Shown here: piece after piece, positions 7,480 through 16,714 of the stretch
Numbering within the stretch: position 1 is the first letter of the stretch
Layout: every line of letters begins with the position of its first letter
Assembly (NCBI GenBank): GCA_944386095.1
Contig: CALWZU010000001.1
Location: 1 to 64,000 of the forward strand
Origin: an uncultured Clostridia bacterium
Lineage (GTDB): Bacteria > Bacillota > Clostridia > Peptostreptococcales > Anaerovoracaceae
Reading direction: 5' to 3'
Length of the DNA: 64,000 nucleotides
Notes under the pieces: generated by a model
The model's input: the letters and a program-made list of their open reading frames with translations, nothing else
The model's database searches: none
Told to the model about the DNA's origin: nothing
Program-made: the position numbers and the translations under genes

Positions 7480-8967
7480 TTATTGCAAAAGCTCGATCGC
7501 TTTATAAAACTGGTCGTCCCTTTCCGCCCCGAATATTTCCATGGCAATGGCCTCTTCCAGGGCCTCCATCGTGGCGTAATCCAAAACCCCATAGGGATAA
7601 AGCCCTTCCTTTTCCTGAAAACGCTCTACCGCCCGGAAGGTTTCCTCATCCATTTTTCCCGTAGGAACCAGGGCGCTTTCCCCCAGAATGATCAGTCTTT
7701 GCTGAGCGCCAAACACATTCAGCCCGCTTTCTCCCCTGCCGTATTTCTTTTCCTCCGACATGGGCGCCAGGGTTCCGACAGAATGAAGCTTTTCCTCCAC
7801 CTCCGCTTCGCTGCTGTTGTGGATCGTAATATCCGGACTTACGCCGACCTGATGGATCAGATTCCCCTCAGGGGACAGAAAATGATAAACCGTCAGCTTT
7901 AAGGACGCACCGTTTTCCAGGCTGTATACCACCTGAGCCGCACCCTTGCCGTAGGTGGTGTCTCCTACCACCGTCGCTGCGTGATGATCCTTCAGCGCCG
8001 CCGCGAAAATTTCCGCCGCGCTGGCGGTGTTTTCATTTACAAGAACTACTGTGGGGACATCGATCTCCATCCCCTCTGTGGCTTCAAAGGTAGCGATGAT
8101 CTCTCCTCTTTTTTCATAATGCATGATGGCTTTTCCCTGATCCAGAAACAAATCCGCCGTCCGGACCGCCGCGTTGACAAGGCCGCCCGGATTATCCCGG
8201 ATGTCCACCACAAGGCCCTTCACCTGCGGACATTCTTCCTGAATGGCTTCCCACATAGCCCTCACATCGCCGTCGGTTGCCTCATAAAAATTGGAGATGC
8301 TCATATACCCGATATCCTCTCCCACGATACCCGCTGTGACGGAATGCAAAAGCACCTTGGCCCGGACCGCCTGGAAGGTAAGGTTTTCTTCCCCCCGGCG
8401 CACCTGTACATGGACCACGCTGCCCAGATCCCCCCGCAAAAGCTCTGTAGCCTCTGTAAGGCTGGCGTCCATTACGCTCACGCCGTCAATGGAAACAATA
8501 TAATCGCCGATGGCAAGCCCCGCCCTTTCGCCGGAGGAATTACCATAAAAATCAGCGATCTTTATGCCCTGCTCGTCCTTTACCAGCTGAACCCCAAGGC
8601 CGTAAATCACGCCTGAGGCGACCTGTGAAAAGCTCTCCCCGTCCTCGGCGGCTACATAATATACGCTGTAGGGATCAAGGCTTTCCAAAACGCCCTGATA
8701 CGCCCCATTCATCAATTCCTGCCGGGAAATCTCATCTACATAATTTTCTTCAATAAACCGGATCAGATCCTCCAGGGTTTTCAGATCCCCCGGTATTTCC
8801 CCGCTTTCCTCCAGAACGTCCTGGGCCGCGAAAACCCGCTGTCCTCCAGGAGCGTTGGGATCCGACTGTGCGAAAACCATAAAGGAAAAGGTAGAAATCA
8901 CCAGGGCGATAACCAGGATCCAGATCAGGATAATCGCAATCCCTCTGAGTTTTTTCTGATTGAACAT
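7480..8967 (-). CDS. S41-family carboxyl-terminal processing peptidase with peptidoglycan-binding domain
   Basis: 495 residues. An N-terminal membrane anchor or signal lies at about residues 8-32 (IAIILIWILVIALVISTFSF). A PDZ-like domain follows at about 110-190 (GLGVQLVKDEQGIKI ... GDYIVSIDGVSV). The S41 catalytic core lies at about 200-385, with Ser in ENTASAAEIFAAAL and Lys in TTYGKGAAQ forming the expected Ser/Lys dyad. The C-terminus (about 415-480) resembles peptidoglycan-binding domain 1 (GAQQRLI ... MDEETFRAVERFQ). CtpA/CtpB-type enzymes trim secreted proteins, and in sporulation CtpB processes SpoIVFA; which role applies here is not shown. It is 5 bp after the DUF1934 gene, in a probable ddl-DUF1934-ctp operon. 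Confidence 0.9.
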   Translation of the reverse strand: MFNQKKLRGIAIILIWILVIALVISTFSFMVFAQSDPNAPGGQRVFAAQDVLEESGEIPGDLKTLEDLIRFIEENYVDEISRQELMNGAYQGVLESLDPYSVYYVAAEDGESFSQVASGVIYGLGVQLVKDEQGIKIADFYGNSSGERAGLAIGDYIVSIDGVSVMDASLTEATELLRGDLGSVVHVQVRRGEENLTFQAVRAKVLLHSVTAGIVGEDIGYMSISNFYEATDGDVRAMWEAIQEECPQVKGLVVDIRDNPGGLVNAAVRTADLFLDQGKAIMHYEKRGEIIATFEATEGMEIDVPTVVLVNENTASAAEIFAAALKDHHAATVVGDTTYGKGAAQVVYSLENGASLKLTVYHFLSPEGNLIHQVGVSPDITIHNSSEAEVEEKLHSVGTLAPMSEEKKYGRGESGLNVFGAQQRLIILGESALVPTGKMDEETFRAVERFQEKEGLYPYGVLDYATMEALEEAIAMEIFGAERDDQFYKAIELLQ

Positions 8968-8972
8968 TTGCT

Positions 8973-9407
8973 TTATTCTTCCTTCTTTTCTGCAATCTCG
9001 ATCAACAGCTTGTTTCTGGCCTCCATCAGGCCCCGCAGACTGATTTCGTATTCAACGTCCACCGTTCCCGTCGCCGTTTTTTCATCCAGCTTGGGCGCTA
9101 CCAGGTCTGTCAGGATTTCCATTTCCGTACAGCCCATAGGGGTTTCATACATCCCCAGATACTTTTTCCCTTCTTCAAAAATCAGCTCCTGATTGGCAGC
9201 TCCATAGCGTTTCAGGCTTACCTTGTTTTTCTGGATGATCAGAGTGGTAACACAGCCGTCCATGCCGGAAAGCTCCGACTCTTCATAGACCAGGTAAAAG
9301 GCGCCGTCCTTTCGGTACATTTTGGCCTCTGTCACAAGCTCCATAACGTCTTCTTCGCCCTGGTCGTTATGCTGTCTGGCGTTGATTTTCAAAATGACTC
9401 TGTCCAT
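8973..9407 (-). CDS. DUF1934 domain protein (YwiB-like, calycin fold)
   Basis: 144 residues from the ATG at 9407. That start has the SD GGAGAAAATCG and leaves a 25-bp gap to ddl. An upstream in-frame ATG at 9467 would overlap ddl and lacks an SD. The sequence matches the small beta-barrel DUF1934 family: MDRVILKINARQHNDQGEED, then VTEAKMYRKDGAFYLVYEESELSGM, and YETPMGCTEMEILTDL in the C-terminal half. It should be a soluble cytoplasmic protein of unknown biochemical role. Confidence 0.8.
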   Translation of the reverse strand: MDRVILKINARQHNDQGEEDVMELVTEAKMYRKDGAFYLVYEESELSGMDGCVTTLIIQKNKVSLKRYGAANQELIFEEGKKYLGMYETPMGCTEMEILTDLVAPKLDEKTATGTVDVEYEISLRGLMEARNKLLIEIAEKKEE

Positions 9408-9432
9408 ATCGATTTTCTCCGAATTAACGTCT

Positions 9433-10485
9433 TTATTTTTCCATTGCATAGCCCACCAGCCTGTCAATCAGTTCGGCATACTCCAGCCCCGCCTGCTTCC
9501 ACAGCGTGGGAAACATGCTGAAGCGGGTAAAGCCCGGAAGCGTATTGATTTCGTTGAGATAAATTTTGCCCGTATTTTTTTCAAGAAAAAAATCCACCCT
9601 GGAACAGCCTCTGCAATCCAGCGCTTTATAGGCCCGGATGGCGATATCCTTGATCTCTTTGGCCTGTTCGGAGGTAATGGGAGCGGGCACCAGAATCTGA
9701 GATTTTCCCCCATCCCCGTATTTGGCTTCATAATCGTAAAATTCCTTAGAGGGAATGATCTCCCCCACCGCCGCGGCAAGAGGCACCGCGTTTCCGATAA
9801 TGCCGGTTTCCACTTCCCTGCAGTTGATGCTTTCCTCTATGACGATCCTTCTGTCGTAAACGGCAGCCTCCCTGATGGCCTCTTTCAAAGCCTGTCTGTC
9901 CTCCGCCTTCGATACGCCCACGCTGGAGCCCATATTGGCCGGCTTGACAAAAACCGGATAAGGGAACGCCGCCTCTGTTTTTTCGCAGCATTTTGTCAGA
10001 TCGTCAGAAACCTCATCCCGGGTAAAGGCTACGTATTTACATACAGGCAGTCTTTCCCGTTCAAATATTTTTTTGGATGCGATCTTGTCCATGGCCAGGC
10101 TGGAGCCCAAAACGCCGCAGCCCACATAGGGTACGCCCAAAAGCTCCAGCAGTCCCTGCACTGTTCCGTCTTCACCCATAGGCCCGTGAAGCACGGGAAA
10201 GACCACATCCACCAGATCCTTCAGGCTCCGGGTGCTTCCCAGGACCGTCAAATCATAGGCCTCCGGGTCGGACAAGAGCTTCAGCTTGGCGTAATCCTCC
10301 CATTCGCCGGTTTCGATCATATCCACCGGGCCATCATACAAAAGCCATTTCCCTTCCTTTGTTATGCCCACGGCAACGATCTGATATTTGCTTTTATCTG
10401 CGGCGTGAATCACTGACGTGGCTGACATCAGGGAAATTTCATGCTCGCCGGATTGTCCTCCGAAAATGATCCCAAGTTTGGTCAT
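9433..10485 (-). CDS. ddl: D-alanine--D-alanine ligase
   Basis: 350 residues from the ATG at 10485 (SD AAAGGAAAAG); a longer frame opens nine codons upstream without an SD. It joins two D-Ala with ATP to make the dipeptide at the end of the peptidoglycan stem peptide. ATP-grasp motifs visible: GGQSGEHEISLMSA at the N-terminus, HGPMGEDGTVQGLLELLGVPYVG, PVFVKPANMGSSVGVSKA, and near the C-terminus CSRVDFFLEKNTGKIYLNEINTLPGFT with the metal-binding E-N. Length fits the family. It heads an apparent operon with DUF1934 and the S41 peptidase and has a long leader. Confidence 0.95.
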   Translation of the reverse strand: MTKLGIIFGGQSGEHEISLMSATSVIHAADKSKYQIVAVGITKEGKWLLYDGPVDMIETGEWEDYAKLKLLSDPEAYDLTVLGSTRSLKDLVDVVFPVLHGPMGEDGTVQGLLELLGVPYVGCGVLGSSLAMDKIASKKIFERERLPVCKYVAFTRDEVSDDLTKCCEKTEAAFPYPVFVKPANMGSSVGVSKAEDRQALKEAIREAAVYDRRIVIEESINCREVETGIIGNAVPLAAAVGEIIPSKEFYDYEAKYGDGGKSQILVPAPITSEQAKEIKDIAIRAYKALDCRGCSRVDFFLEKNTGKIYLNEINTLPGFTRFSMFPTLWKQAGLEYAELIDRLVGYAMEK

Positions 10486-10705
10486 TTGCTTTTCCTTTCT
10501 TTGTTGTTTCAAAAATGTTTTATAAACGATTCTTTCGATTATTTTTAAGAGCTATCGTTTTTTAAGCTTTGGCCCCTTTGATTTTCCAAGGCTAAAGCTT
10601 TCTTGTCTGCTTACAGAATCCGGCCGGCTTTCTCTTTATTTTTGAAAAAATTCACCAGAATTTTCCAGCCACTTCTGCTAAAGACAATTTTCATTCATTA
10701 TAACA
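10486..10705 (-). promoter_or_regulatory. Extended -10 promoter and about 200-nt structured leader of ddl
   Basis: TGTTATAAT (extended -10) lies on the minus strand at 10697-10705; no good -35 is visible. The predicted transcript carries about 200 nt before ddl. It includes an 11-bp stem (AAGCTTTAGCC / GGCCAAAGCTT, one G-U pair) near 10564-10600 and a smaller AACGAT/ATCGTT stem near the gene. I do not recognise a known riboswitch or T-box. Confidence 0.4.
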
Positions 10706-10745
10706 GATAAGCCCGGAGGACAGAATATGATATTCTAAATTTAAA

Positions 10746-11462
10746 CTAATTGTAAAAAAGTCTTTTTTCAATGGTTTTCGCCACTTCCGCCGTTTTAAAT
10801 TTCAGCACCAGAGGCTCTCCTCTCCGGGCGCTTTCGATCAAAGGCTCATACTTTCCGGCGATAAAACGGCTCATCTCCTGTTCCAAATCCCGGATTGCTT
10901 CCTCTTTCTCCCCCTCCTTGCCCTCATCGATCAGGCATAAAGGGGGAAACAATACACACCACCAGTTCTGTCCCCGGGCCCTGCCGATCTCCACGGTAAA
11001 CGCCTCATACACCCCCGCCGGAAAAGTAACGCTGCCATAGGTTTTTTCCGGAATCCATCGAAGCCCCAGGCTGGTTCGCACCTCATCCTTCACCCCTGCT
11101 TCTTCCAGGGCCGCTTTTGCCACCTGCCGGATCCGGTCTTTGTTCTCTTCAATATATGCCCGGGTATTTTCCATAGACGTCATTTCCATCAGATCCGGCG
11201 TAAGCCGGGCTAAAACCGCATCCCTGACCTTCAGCTTTACCGCCTGATCCTCAGGGCTGTCGCTGTCGGCGATCACATGAAACCGGATGAAATCCTCCCT
11301 GCCAAGAGGCTCCGGCGACCGGCCCGCTAAAACGGCCAGGACAAGGCTTAAAAGCAAAAGGCACAGACTGGCGGAAAGCCAGAAAACCCACTGCCCCTTT
11401 ATGGGAAAGCCCATTGGCGCACTTACTGTTTCTTTGAAAAAATGCGGTTTTTTATATCTCAT
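10746..11462 (-). CDS. spoIIR: Stage II sporulation protein R
   Basis: 238 residues from the ATG at 11462 (SD GAAGGGGGC). SpoIIR is a forespore-made signalling protein secreted into the intermembrane space, where it triggers SpoIIGA to process pro-sigma-E. A membrane or signal segment lies at about residues 20-47 (WVFWLSASLCLLLLSLVLAV). Family motifs follow: FIRFHVIADSDSPEDQAVKLKVRD, LGLRWIPEKTYGSVTFPAG, then YEAFTVEIGRARGQNWWCVLFPPLC. Expected regulation is by sigma-F, but I did not find a clear sigma-F promoter. It lies 116 bp after ispE on the same strand. Confidence 0.9.
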   Translation of the reverse strand: MRYKKPHFFKETVSAPMGFPIKGQWVFWLSASLCLLLLSLVLAVLAGRSPEPLGREDFIRFHVIADSDSPEDQAVKLKVRDAVLARLTPDLMEMTSMENTRAYIEENKDRIRQVAKAALEEAGVKDEVRTSLGLRWIPEKTYGSVTFPAGVYEAFTVEIGRARGQNWWCVLFPPLCLIDEGKEGEKEEAIRDLEQEMSRFIAGKYEPLIESARRGEPLVLKFKTAEVAKTIEKRLFYN

Positions 11463-11578
11463 AAAAAAGCCCCCTTCATATGCTCTTTTCAAACATTGTG
11501 AACGGGGCTTTCTTATTTTAAACTCTTTTGTTTGCGAAATTTTAAATCCTGCAAACGGTTAAATGATAGGATCTTCCA

Positions 11579-12502
11579 TTATTCCTGCCCCTCCTGAGGC
11601 CGTACCACATAGGTCTTTGGATAGATCTTTTCCATTTTTTCATAAGCCTGAACCGCCTTTTCCCCATCGGAAAACAAGCCGTAGACCGCCGGGCCGCTGC
11701 CGCTCATCAGTACGGCGTCTGCCCCGAAGCCGGAAAGGGCTTCCTTCACCTGCCGGATCTGAGGATGGATCGTCGCGGATATATATTCCAGCACGTTCAC
11801 CATATACGCCTGCCAATCCGCAGAAGGCAGCTGTCCCTCTTCCAGCCGTTCCCTGAGAGCGTCGATGTTCGGATGCTTTTCTTTTTTCAGCTCTTCCAGC
11901 CGGGAGGAATACGCCTCATAGGTTTCCTTTGTGGAAATGCTGAAATCCGGCTTGCACAAAACGATCACACATTTGGACGAAAGGCTTTTGACAGGCGTGA
12001 GCTTTTCGCCGATCCCCTCCGCCTGGGCGGCGCCCCCCATGATGCAAAAAGGCACGTCGGCCCCAACCCAGGCGCCCATTTGAGAAAGTTCCTGAAGGGA
12101 CAGGCCTTTGTCAAACAGCGCCCGCATAGCAAGCAGCACCGCCGCTGCGTCTGCGCTGCCCCCCGCCAGGCCCGCGCCCATAGGTATCCTTTTTTCAATA
12201 TGGATGGTGATGTCCTCCTGGATCCCATAGGTATCCTTAAACAGCTTCGCCGCCCGCCAGGCCAGATTCTGTTTTCCGGTAGGCAATACCGGCGGCTCTA
12301 CCGTCAAATAAATGCCTTCCTCGGCGGCTCCGTCGCCCTTTCCGCACTCGCTGCTTTTTCCCACCCATACATCATCGTAAAGGCCGATCTGCTGCAGTAC
12401 GGTGCGGATTTCATGATAGCCGTTAGGCAGCCTTTTCAGCACGTCAAGGGCCAGATTGATTTTCGCGTATGCTTTCTGATGGATCATCCGTTCCCGTTCC
12501 AT
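11579..12502 (-). CDS. ispE: 4-diphosphocytidyl-2-C-methyl-D-erythritol kinase
   Basis: 307 residues. A GHMP-family kinase that phosphorylates CDP-methylerythritol in the non-mevalonate isoprenoid pathway. Motifs: AYAKINLALDVLKRLPNGYHEI at the N-terminus, the ATP-binding glycine-rich loop PMGAGLAGGSADAAAVL, and near the C-terminus ADAVLMSGSGPAVYGLF. The ATG at 12502 has the SD GGAAGGTG; an alternative ATG five codons downstream has GGAACGGG, so the start is uncertain by a few residues. Adjacency of ispE and spoIIR is common in Clostridia. Confidence 0.93.
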   Translation of the reverse strand: MERERMIHQKAYAKINLALDVLKRLPNGYHEIRTVLQQIGLYDDVWVGKSSECGKGDGAAEEGIYLTVEPPVLPTGKQNLAWRAAKLFKDTYGIQEDITIHIEKRIPMGAGLAGGSADAAAVLLAMRALFDKGLSLQELSQMGAWVGADVPFCIMGGAAQAEGIGEKLTPVKSLSSKCVIVLCKPDFSISTKETYEAYSSRLEELKKEKHPNIDALRERLEEGQLPSADWQAYMVNVLEYISATIHPQIRQVKEALSGFGADAVLMSGSGPAVYGLFSDGEKAVQAYEKMEKIYPKTYVVRPQEGQE

Positions 12503-12769
12503 TATATATACACCTTCCTTCCTCCCTGCCGGGACAGGGCCGGAAAGGGCCTTTCGCCCCTTCTTTCGATCCGGCTTTTCTTCATTTTGTTTTCACAGCG
12601 TTCTTGACTGTTCTATTTGATGATTTCTGATTATATCACGTTTGCCTTTTCACAACAACTTTGCCCGCCCCGGCAGAACAGGAGAACCCCTTTCAAAAAC
12701 ACGAACGTTCCCCTCCGAAAATTTTACTAAATTTCCTCCTTCCTCCCCGTTTTTATTCCCTTCCCTTTC

Positions 12770-12798
12770 TTGAAAGAGGGGGAATTTTCTGATAGAAT
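12770..12798 (+). promoter_or_regulatory. Sigma-A promoter of the purine cluster
   Basis: TTGAAA, a 17-bp spacer and TAGAAT. The predicted start is near 12805, giving a leader of about 80 nt before the purL ATG at 12886. Confidence 0.65.
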
Positions 12799-12802
12799 AA
12801 GG

Positions 12803-12869
12803 ATATTCGGCGAAAAACTCTCTTAAAATCGAATATTTTTAATTATTTCCACTTTAATATACGTATATT
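12803..12869 (+). promoter_or_regulatory. Two inverted repeats in the purL leader, possible operators
   Basis: The first repeat has arms atattcg (12803-12809) and cgaatat (12830-12836) separated by 20 bp, straddling the predicted transcription start. The second is the perfect palindrome aatatacgtatatt (12856-12869), six bases before the RBS. The CGAAT half-sites recall the CGAA core of PurR boxes, but they face the opposite way to the Bacillus arrangement, so a PurR assignment is not supported. Confidence 0.35.
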
Positions 12870-12885
12870 TCAATGGAGGTCCAAA

Positions 12886-15800
12886 ATGGTTTACCGCGTA
12901 TATGTTGAAAAAAAACCGGGCTTTGATGTAGAAGCAAAGAGCCTTCTGGAGGAGCTGAAAGAAAATCTGGGGCTGAGCCACCTTGAAGGGCTCCGGCTCT
13001 TCAATCGCTACGACATCGAAGGAGTGGATCGCAGCACCTATGAATCGGCCAAATACACGGTGTTTGCCGAGGCTCCCGCGGACACCGCCTATGATGAAAG
13101 CATCCGTCTGGAAGAGGACGCCCTGTATTTCGCCGTGGAGTACCTGCCCGGACAGTACGACCAGCGGGCGGATTCCGCAGCCCAGTGCATCAAGCTGATC
13201 AATATCGGCGCGCAGCCTACCGTCCGCTACGCTAAAGTGATCGCCCTTTACGGGGATCTCTCCCCGGAAGATCTGCAGGCGGTCAAGGCGTATTATATCA
13301 ATCCGGTGGACTCTCAGGAGGCATCCCTTGAAAAGCCCCAAACCCTGAACATGGATATGCCCAAACCTGAAAAGGTAGCGCGCATCGAGGGCTTTATCTC
13401 CATGAGCCCTCAGCAAATCGAAAGCCTGCGGACAGAAAACGGTTTTGCCATGAGCCGGCAGGACCTGCTGTTTGTTCAGCGCTATTTCGCAGACGAGCAA
13501 AGAGACCCCACCATCACCGAGCTGAAGGTGATCGATACCTATTGGTCCGACCACTGCCGTCACACCACCTTCCTGACGGAAATCACCCAGGTGGATTTTG
13601 AGGATTCAGCCTACGGCCACCTTCTCAAAAATGCCTATGAGGATTATCTTTCCATGCGCCGGGAGGTTTACGGCGAAAAAGACCGGCCCATAAGCCTGAT
13701 GGATCTGGCGGTCATCGGAACCAAATATTTAAAAAGGCAGGGCCTTTGCGATGATCTTGACGAATCGGAAGAGGTCAACGCCTGCAGCATCCGGGTCAAG
13801 GCGGATATGAACGGCAAGGAAGAAAACTGGCTGGTTATGTTCAAAAACGAAACCCATAACCATCCCACCGAAATCGAGCCCTTTGGCGGCGCGGCCACCT
13901 GTCTTGGAGGCGCCATCCGGGATCCCCTTTCCGGCAGAGCCTATGTTTATCAGGCGATGCGTATCACCGGCAGCGGCGATCCCCGCTCCGGCATCAAAGA
14001 TACCCTCCCCGGCAAGCTTCCCCAACGCAAAATCACTAAAGAAGCGGCAAAGGGCTACAGCTCCTACGGCAATCAGATCGGACTTTCCACCGGCCTTGTA
14101 GACGAGATCTACCATCCCGGCTATGTGGCAAAGCGTATGGAGGTAGGCGCGGTCATCGCCGCTGCGCCTGAAGAAAACGTCCTGCGCAAACGGCCCGCTG
14201 CCGGGGATGCGGTCATCCTGGTGGGCGGCAGGACCGGCAGGGACGGCTGCGGCGGGGCCACCGGTTCTTCCAAGGAGCATACCCAGGATTCCATTTTGAC
14301 CTGCGGGGCAGAAGTACAAAAGGGCAATCCGCCGGTAGAACGCAATCTGCAAAGGCTGTTCCGGCAAAAGGACGCTGCCCAAATGATCAAGCGCTGCAAC
14401 GACTTCGGAGCGGGAGGCGTTTCCGTTGCTATAGGAGAGCTTGCCGACAGCCTGGATGTGGATCTTGACCTGGTTTTGAAAAAATACGAAGGGCTCGACG
14501 GTACAGAGCTTGCCATTTCCGAATCCCAGGAACGAATGGCCGTCGTCGTGTCCCATGAAGATAAAGACCGTTTTATCCGGCTTGCCCGGGAGGAAAATCT
14601 GGAAGCCGTGGCGGTGGCAAAGGTCACGGACTCCGGCCGGTTCCGCATGTTCTGGCAGGGAGATCTGATTTTGGATCTGAGCCGCGAATTCCTCAATACA
14701 AACGGCGTCAGACAACAAACAACGGCCTTTGCGGCCGCCCTGACAGAACAATCTCCAGACCGGCTGTTTGCTTCCAGGGAGCCTCTCCCGGCAAACCCGG
14801 ATCAAAAGACCCTTCTTTCCAGGCTGAAAAAAGAAGCGGCTTCTCTGAACTGCTGCAGCAAAAAAGGCCTGATCGAAATGTTCGACAGCACCATCGGGGC
14901 TGCCACAGTCCTGATGCCTCTTGGCGGAAAGCACCAGCTGACGCCGGCTCTGGGCATGGCGGCCAAGCTTCCTCTCACTCAGGGCGATACCCAAACCGCC
15001 ACCCTGATGACCTACGGCTTTGATCCGGAGCTTTCCTCGGAAAGCCCCTATCACGGCGCCCTTTACGCAGTGATCGATTCCGCCGCCAAAATCGCCGGAA
15101 TGGGCGGCGATCCTTCCCGGGCCCGCCTGTCCTTTCAGGAATATTTCGAACACCTGGGCTCGGATCCAAAGCGCTGGGGCAAGCCTCTCAGCGCCCTTCT
15201 AGGCGCGCTGCGCGCCCAAAAGGAGCTGGGCATTCCCTCTATCGGCGGAAAAGACAGCATGTCCGGTACCTTTATGGATCTGCATGTGCCCCCCACTTTG
15301 ATTTCCTTTGCGGTAGGCACGGCTTCTGCGGGCAGCATCCTTTCCCCTGAAATCAAAGGGCCCGGCCATCAGCTGGCCCTGGTCTACGCCGAAAGAGACA
15401 GCCAGGGAATCATCGATTTTGCACAGTTTAATGCCAATATGCGATCTGTATCCCAGGCGATCTCCCAGGGCAGGATCCTGTCCGCCTCGACGGTGGGCTT
15501 TGGAGGCCTGTTTATGAGCCTGTTGAAAATGTGCGCCGGAAACGGCTTCGGCGCCCGGATCACCTGGCCGGCGGAAACCCTCCTTGACAAAAATTACGGC
15601 GCGCTGGTAGTAGAGCTGGCTGAGGGCAAGGCCCCCGAGGAAGCCCTGGAAGGCGCCTGCTTCCGCCTGATCGGCGCCAGCCTGGAGCAGGCGGAGCTTG
15701 TAATAAACGGCAGCGCCCTTTCCCTGGATCAGCTTCTGGAAAGCTGGCAGTCCACTCTTGAACCTGTGTTCCCGTCGGCGGCCGCGGTGGACAAGACCCG

Positions 15801-16659
15801 GCCAGTCAGCCAGAGCCTTTATACGCACAAAAGCACCGCCAAACCCGCCGTACTTACCGCCCGGCCCCGGGTCTTCATCCCCGCCTTCCCGGGCACCAAC
15901 TGCGAAATGGACTCCAAGCGAGCCTTTGAAAAGGCCGGCGCCCAGGCCCATATCCATATCCTGAAAAATCTGACGCCCGCCGAATTGGAACAGTCCATCA
16001 GCCAGATGGCAAAGCAGATCCGGCAAAGCCAGATCATCATGATTCCCGGCGGCTTCAGCGGCGGAGATGAACCGGACGGCTCGGCCAAATTCATCACAGC
16101 GGTTTTCCGCAACCCCTACATCAGCGAAGCCGTCACCGATCTTCTGGAAAACAGAGACGGCCTGATGCTGGGTATCTGCAACGGCTTCCAGGCTCTGATC
16201 AAGCTGGGGCTTCTGCCCTTTGGCCGGATCGGAGAAATCCAAACGGACAGCCCCACCCTGACCTACAATGCCATCGGACGGCATGTTTCCCGTCTGGTCA
16301 CCACCCGGGTGACGTCGGTCAAATCCCCCTGGCTTTCCCTTTGCAGTCCCGGTCAGCTTCATACCCTTGCCGTTTCCCACGGCGAAGGCCGCTTTGTCGC
16401 CAGCGGGGAAACCCTTCAGGCTTTAATGGAAAACGGTCAAATCGCCACCCAGTATGTGGATCCCCAGGGAAAGGCCACCATGGATCCTTTGTATAATCCC
16501 AATGATTCTCTGTGGGCCATCGAGGGCATCACCTCTCCCGACGGCAGGATCCTGGGTAAGATGGGCCATTCCGAACGGATCGGCGAAAATGTTTACCGCA
16601 ACGTCCCCGGCGACAAAGATCAGAAGCTCTTTGAAGCCGGTGTGCGATATTTTCTGTAA
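12886..16659 (+). CDS. purL: Phosphoribosylformylglycinamidine synthase, single-chain (large PurL)
   Basis: 1257 residues, the length of the fused enzyme, so separate purS and purQ are not needed. It converts FGAR, glutamine and ATP to FGAM. In order: an N-terminal PurS-like region, a linker with the signature DTYWSDHCRHTTF (near residue 220), two AIRS-type synthase halves (including FKNETHNHPTEIEPFGGAAT in the first), and a C-terminal class I glutaminase domain with Cys in LGICNGFQALIKLG and His/Glu in HGEGR. All key motifs look intact. First gene of the purine cluster, with RBS TGGAGGT; the next gene (purE) starts 55 bp later. Confidence 0.96.
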   Translation: MVYRVYVEKKPGFDVEAKSLLEELKENLGLSHLEGLRLFNRYDIEGVDRSTYESAKYTVFAEAPADTAYDESIRLEEDALYFAVEYLPGQYDQRADSAAQCIKLINIGAQPTVRYAKVIALYGDLSPEDLQAVKAYYINPVDSQEASLEKPQTLNMDMPKPEKVARIEGFISMSPQQIESLRTENGFAMSRQDLLFVQRYFADEQRDPTITELKVIDTYWSDHCRHTTFLTEITQVDFEDSAYGHLLKNAYEDYLSMRREVYGEKDRPISLMDLAVIGTKYLKRQGLCDDLDESEEVNACSIRVKADMNGKEENWLVMFKNETHNHPTEIEPFGGAATCLGGAIRDPLSGRAYVYQAMRITGSGDPRSGIKDTLPGKLPQRKITKEAAKGYSSYGNQIGLSTGLVDEIYHPGYVAKRMEVGAVIAAAPEENVLRKRPAAGDAVILVGGRTGRDGCGGATGSSKEHTQDSILTCGAEVQKGNPPVERNLQRLFRQKDAAQMIKRCNDFGAGGVSVAIGELADSLDVDLDLVLKKYEGLDGTELAISESQERMAVVVSHEDKDRFIRLAREENLEAVAVAKVTDSGRFRMFWQGDLILDLSREFLNTNGVRQQTTAFAAALTEQSPDRLFASREPLPANPDQKTLLSRLKKEAASLNCCSKKGLIEMFDSTIGAATVLMPLGGKHQLTPALGMAAKLPLTQGDTQTATLMTYGFDPELSSESPYHGALYAVIDSAAKIAGMGGDPSRARLSFQEYFEHLGSDPKRWGKPLSALLGALRAQKELGIPSIGGKDSMSGTFMDLHVPPTLISFAVGTASAGSILSPEIKGPGHQLALVYAERDSQGIIDFAQFNANMRSVSQAISQGRILSASTVGFGGLFMSLLKMCAGNGFGARITWPAETLLDKNYGALVVELAEGKAPEEALEGACFRLIGASLEQAELVINGSALSLDQLLESWQSTLEPVFPSAAAVDKTRPVSQSLYTHKSTAKPAVLTARPRVFIPAFPGTNCEMDSKRAFEKAGAQAHIHILKNLTPAELEQSISQMAKQIRQSQIIMIPGGFSGGDEPDGSAKFITAVFRNPYISEAVTDLLENRDGLMLGICNGFQALIKLGLLPFGRIGEIQTDSPTLTYNAIGRHVSRLVTTRVTSVKSPWLSLCSPGQLHTLAVSHGEGRFVASGETLQALMENGQIATQYVDPQGKATMDPLYNPNDSLWAIEGITSPDGRILGKMGHSERIGENVYRNVPGDKDQKLFEAGVRYFL

Positions 16660-16714
16660 TACAATACCCTGCCGGTGCCTTTGAGAGCCGGCTGTCAAAA
16701 AGGAGGATATTCCC

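Larger units (their letters stand above)
12503..12885. other. 383-bp divergent intergenic region between ispE and purL
   Basis: The left part (12503-12769) has no recognisable gene and no clear ispE promoter. The right part holds the purL promoter (12770-12798), an inverted repeat across the start site (12803-12836), a 14-bp palindrome (12856-12869) and the purL RBS TGGAGGT. I looked for a purine riboswitch and did not find its conserved core. Confidence 0.6.

Noticed and set aside
9322-10416. 364-codon plus-strand open frame opposite ddl
   Set aside because: Antisense to an unmistakable ATP-grasp ligase; no motif of its own.
11765-12607. 280-codon plus-strand open frame opposite ispE
   Set aside because: Antisense shadow of ispE; no SD or known domain.
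12600-12885. Purine riboswitch upstream of purL
   Set aside because: I looked for the conserved TATA...CCTAAT-type core and paired loops and did not find them.
13729-15153. Long antisense open frame (474 codons) on the minus strand inside purL, and a second at 15199-16380
   Set aside because: Shadows of the GC-rich purL codons. No SD, no recognisable domain, and purL is intact.
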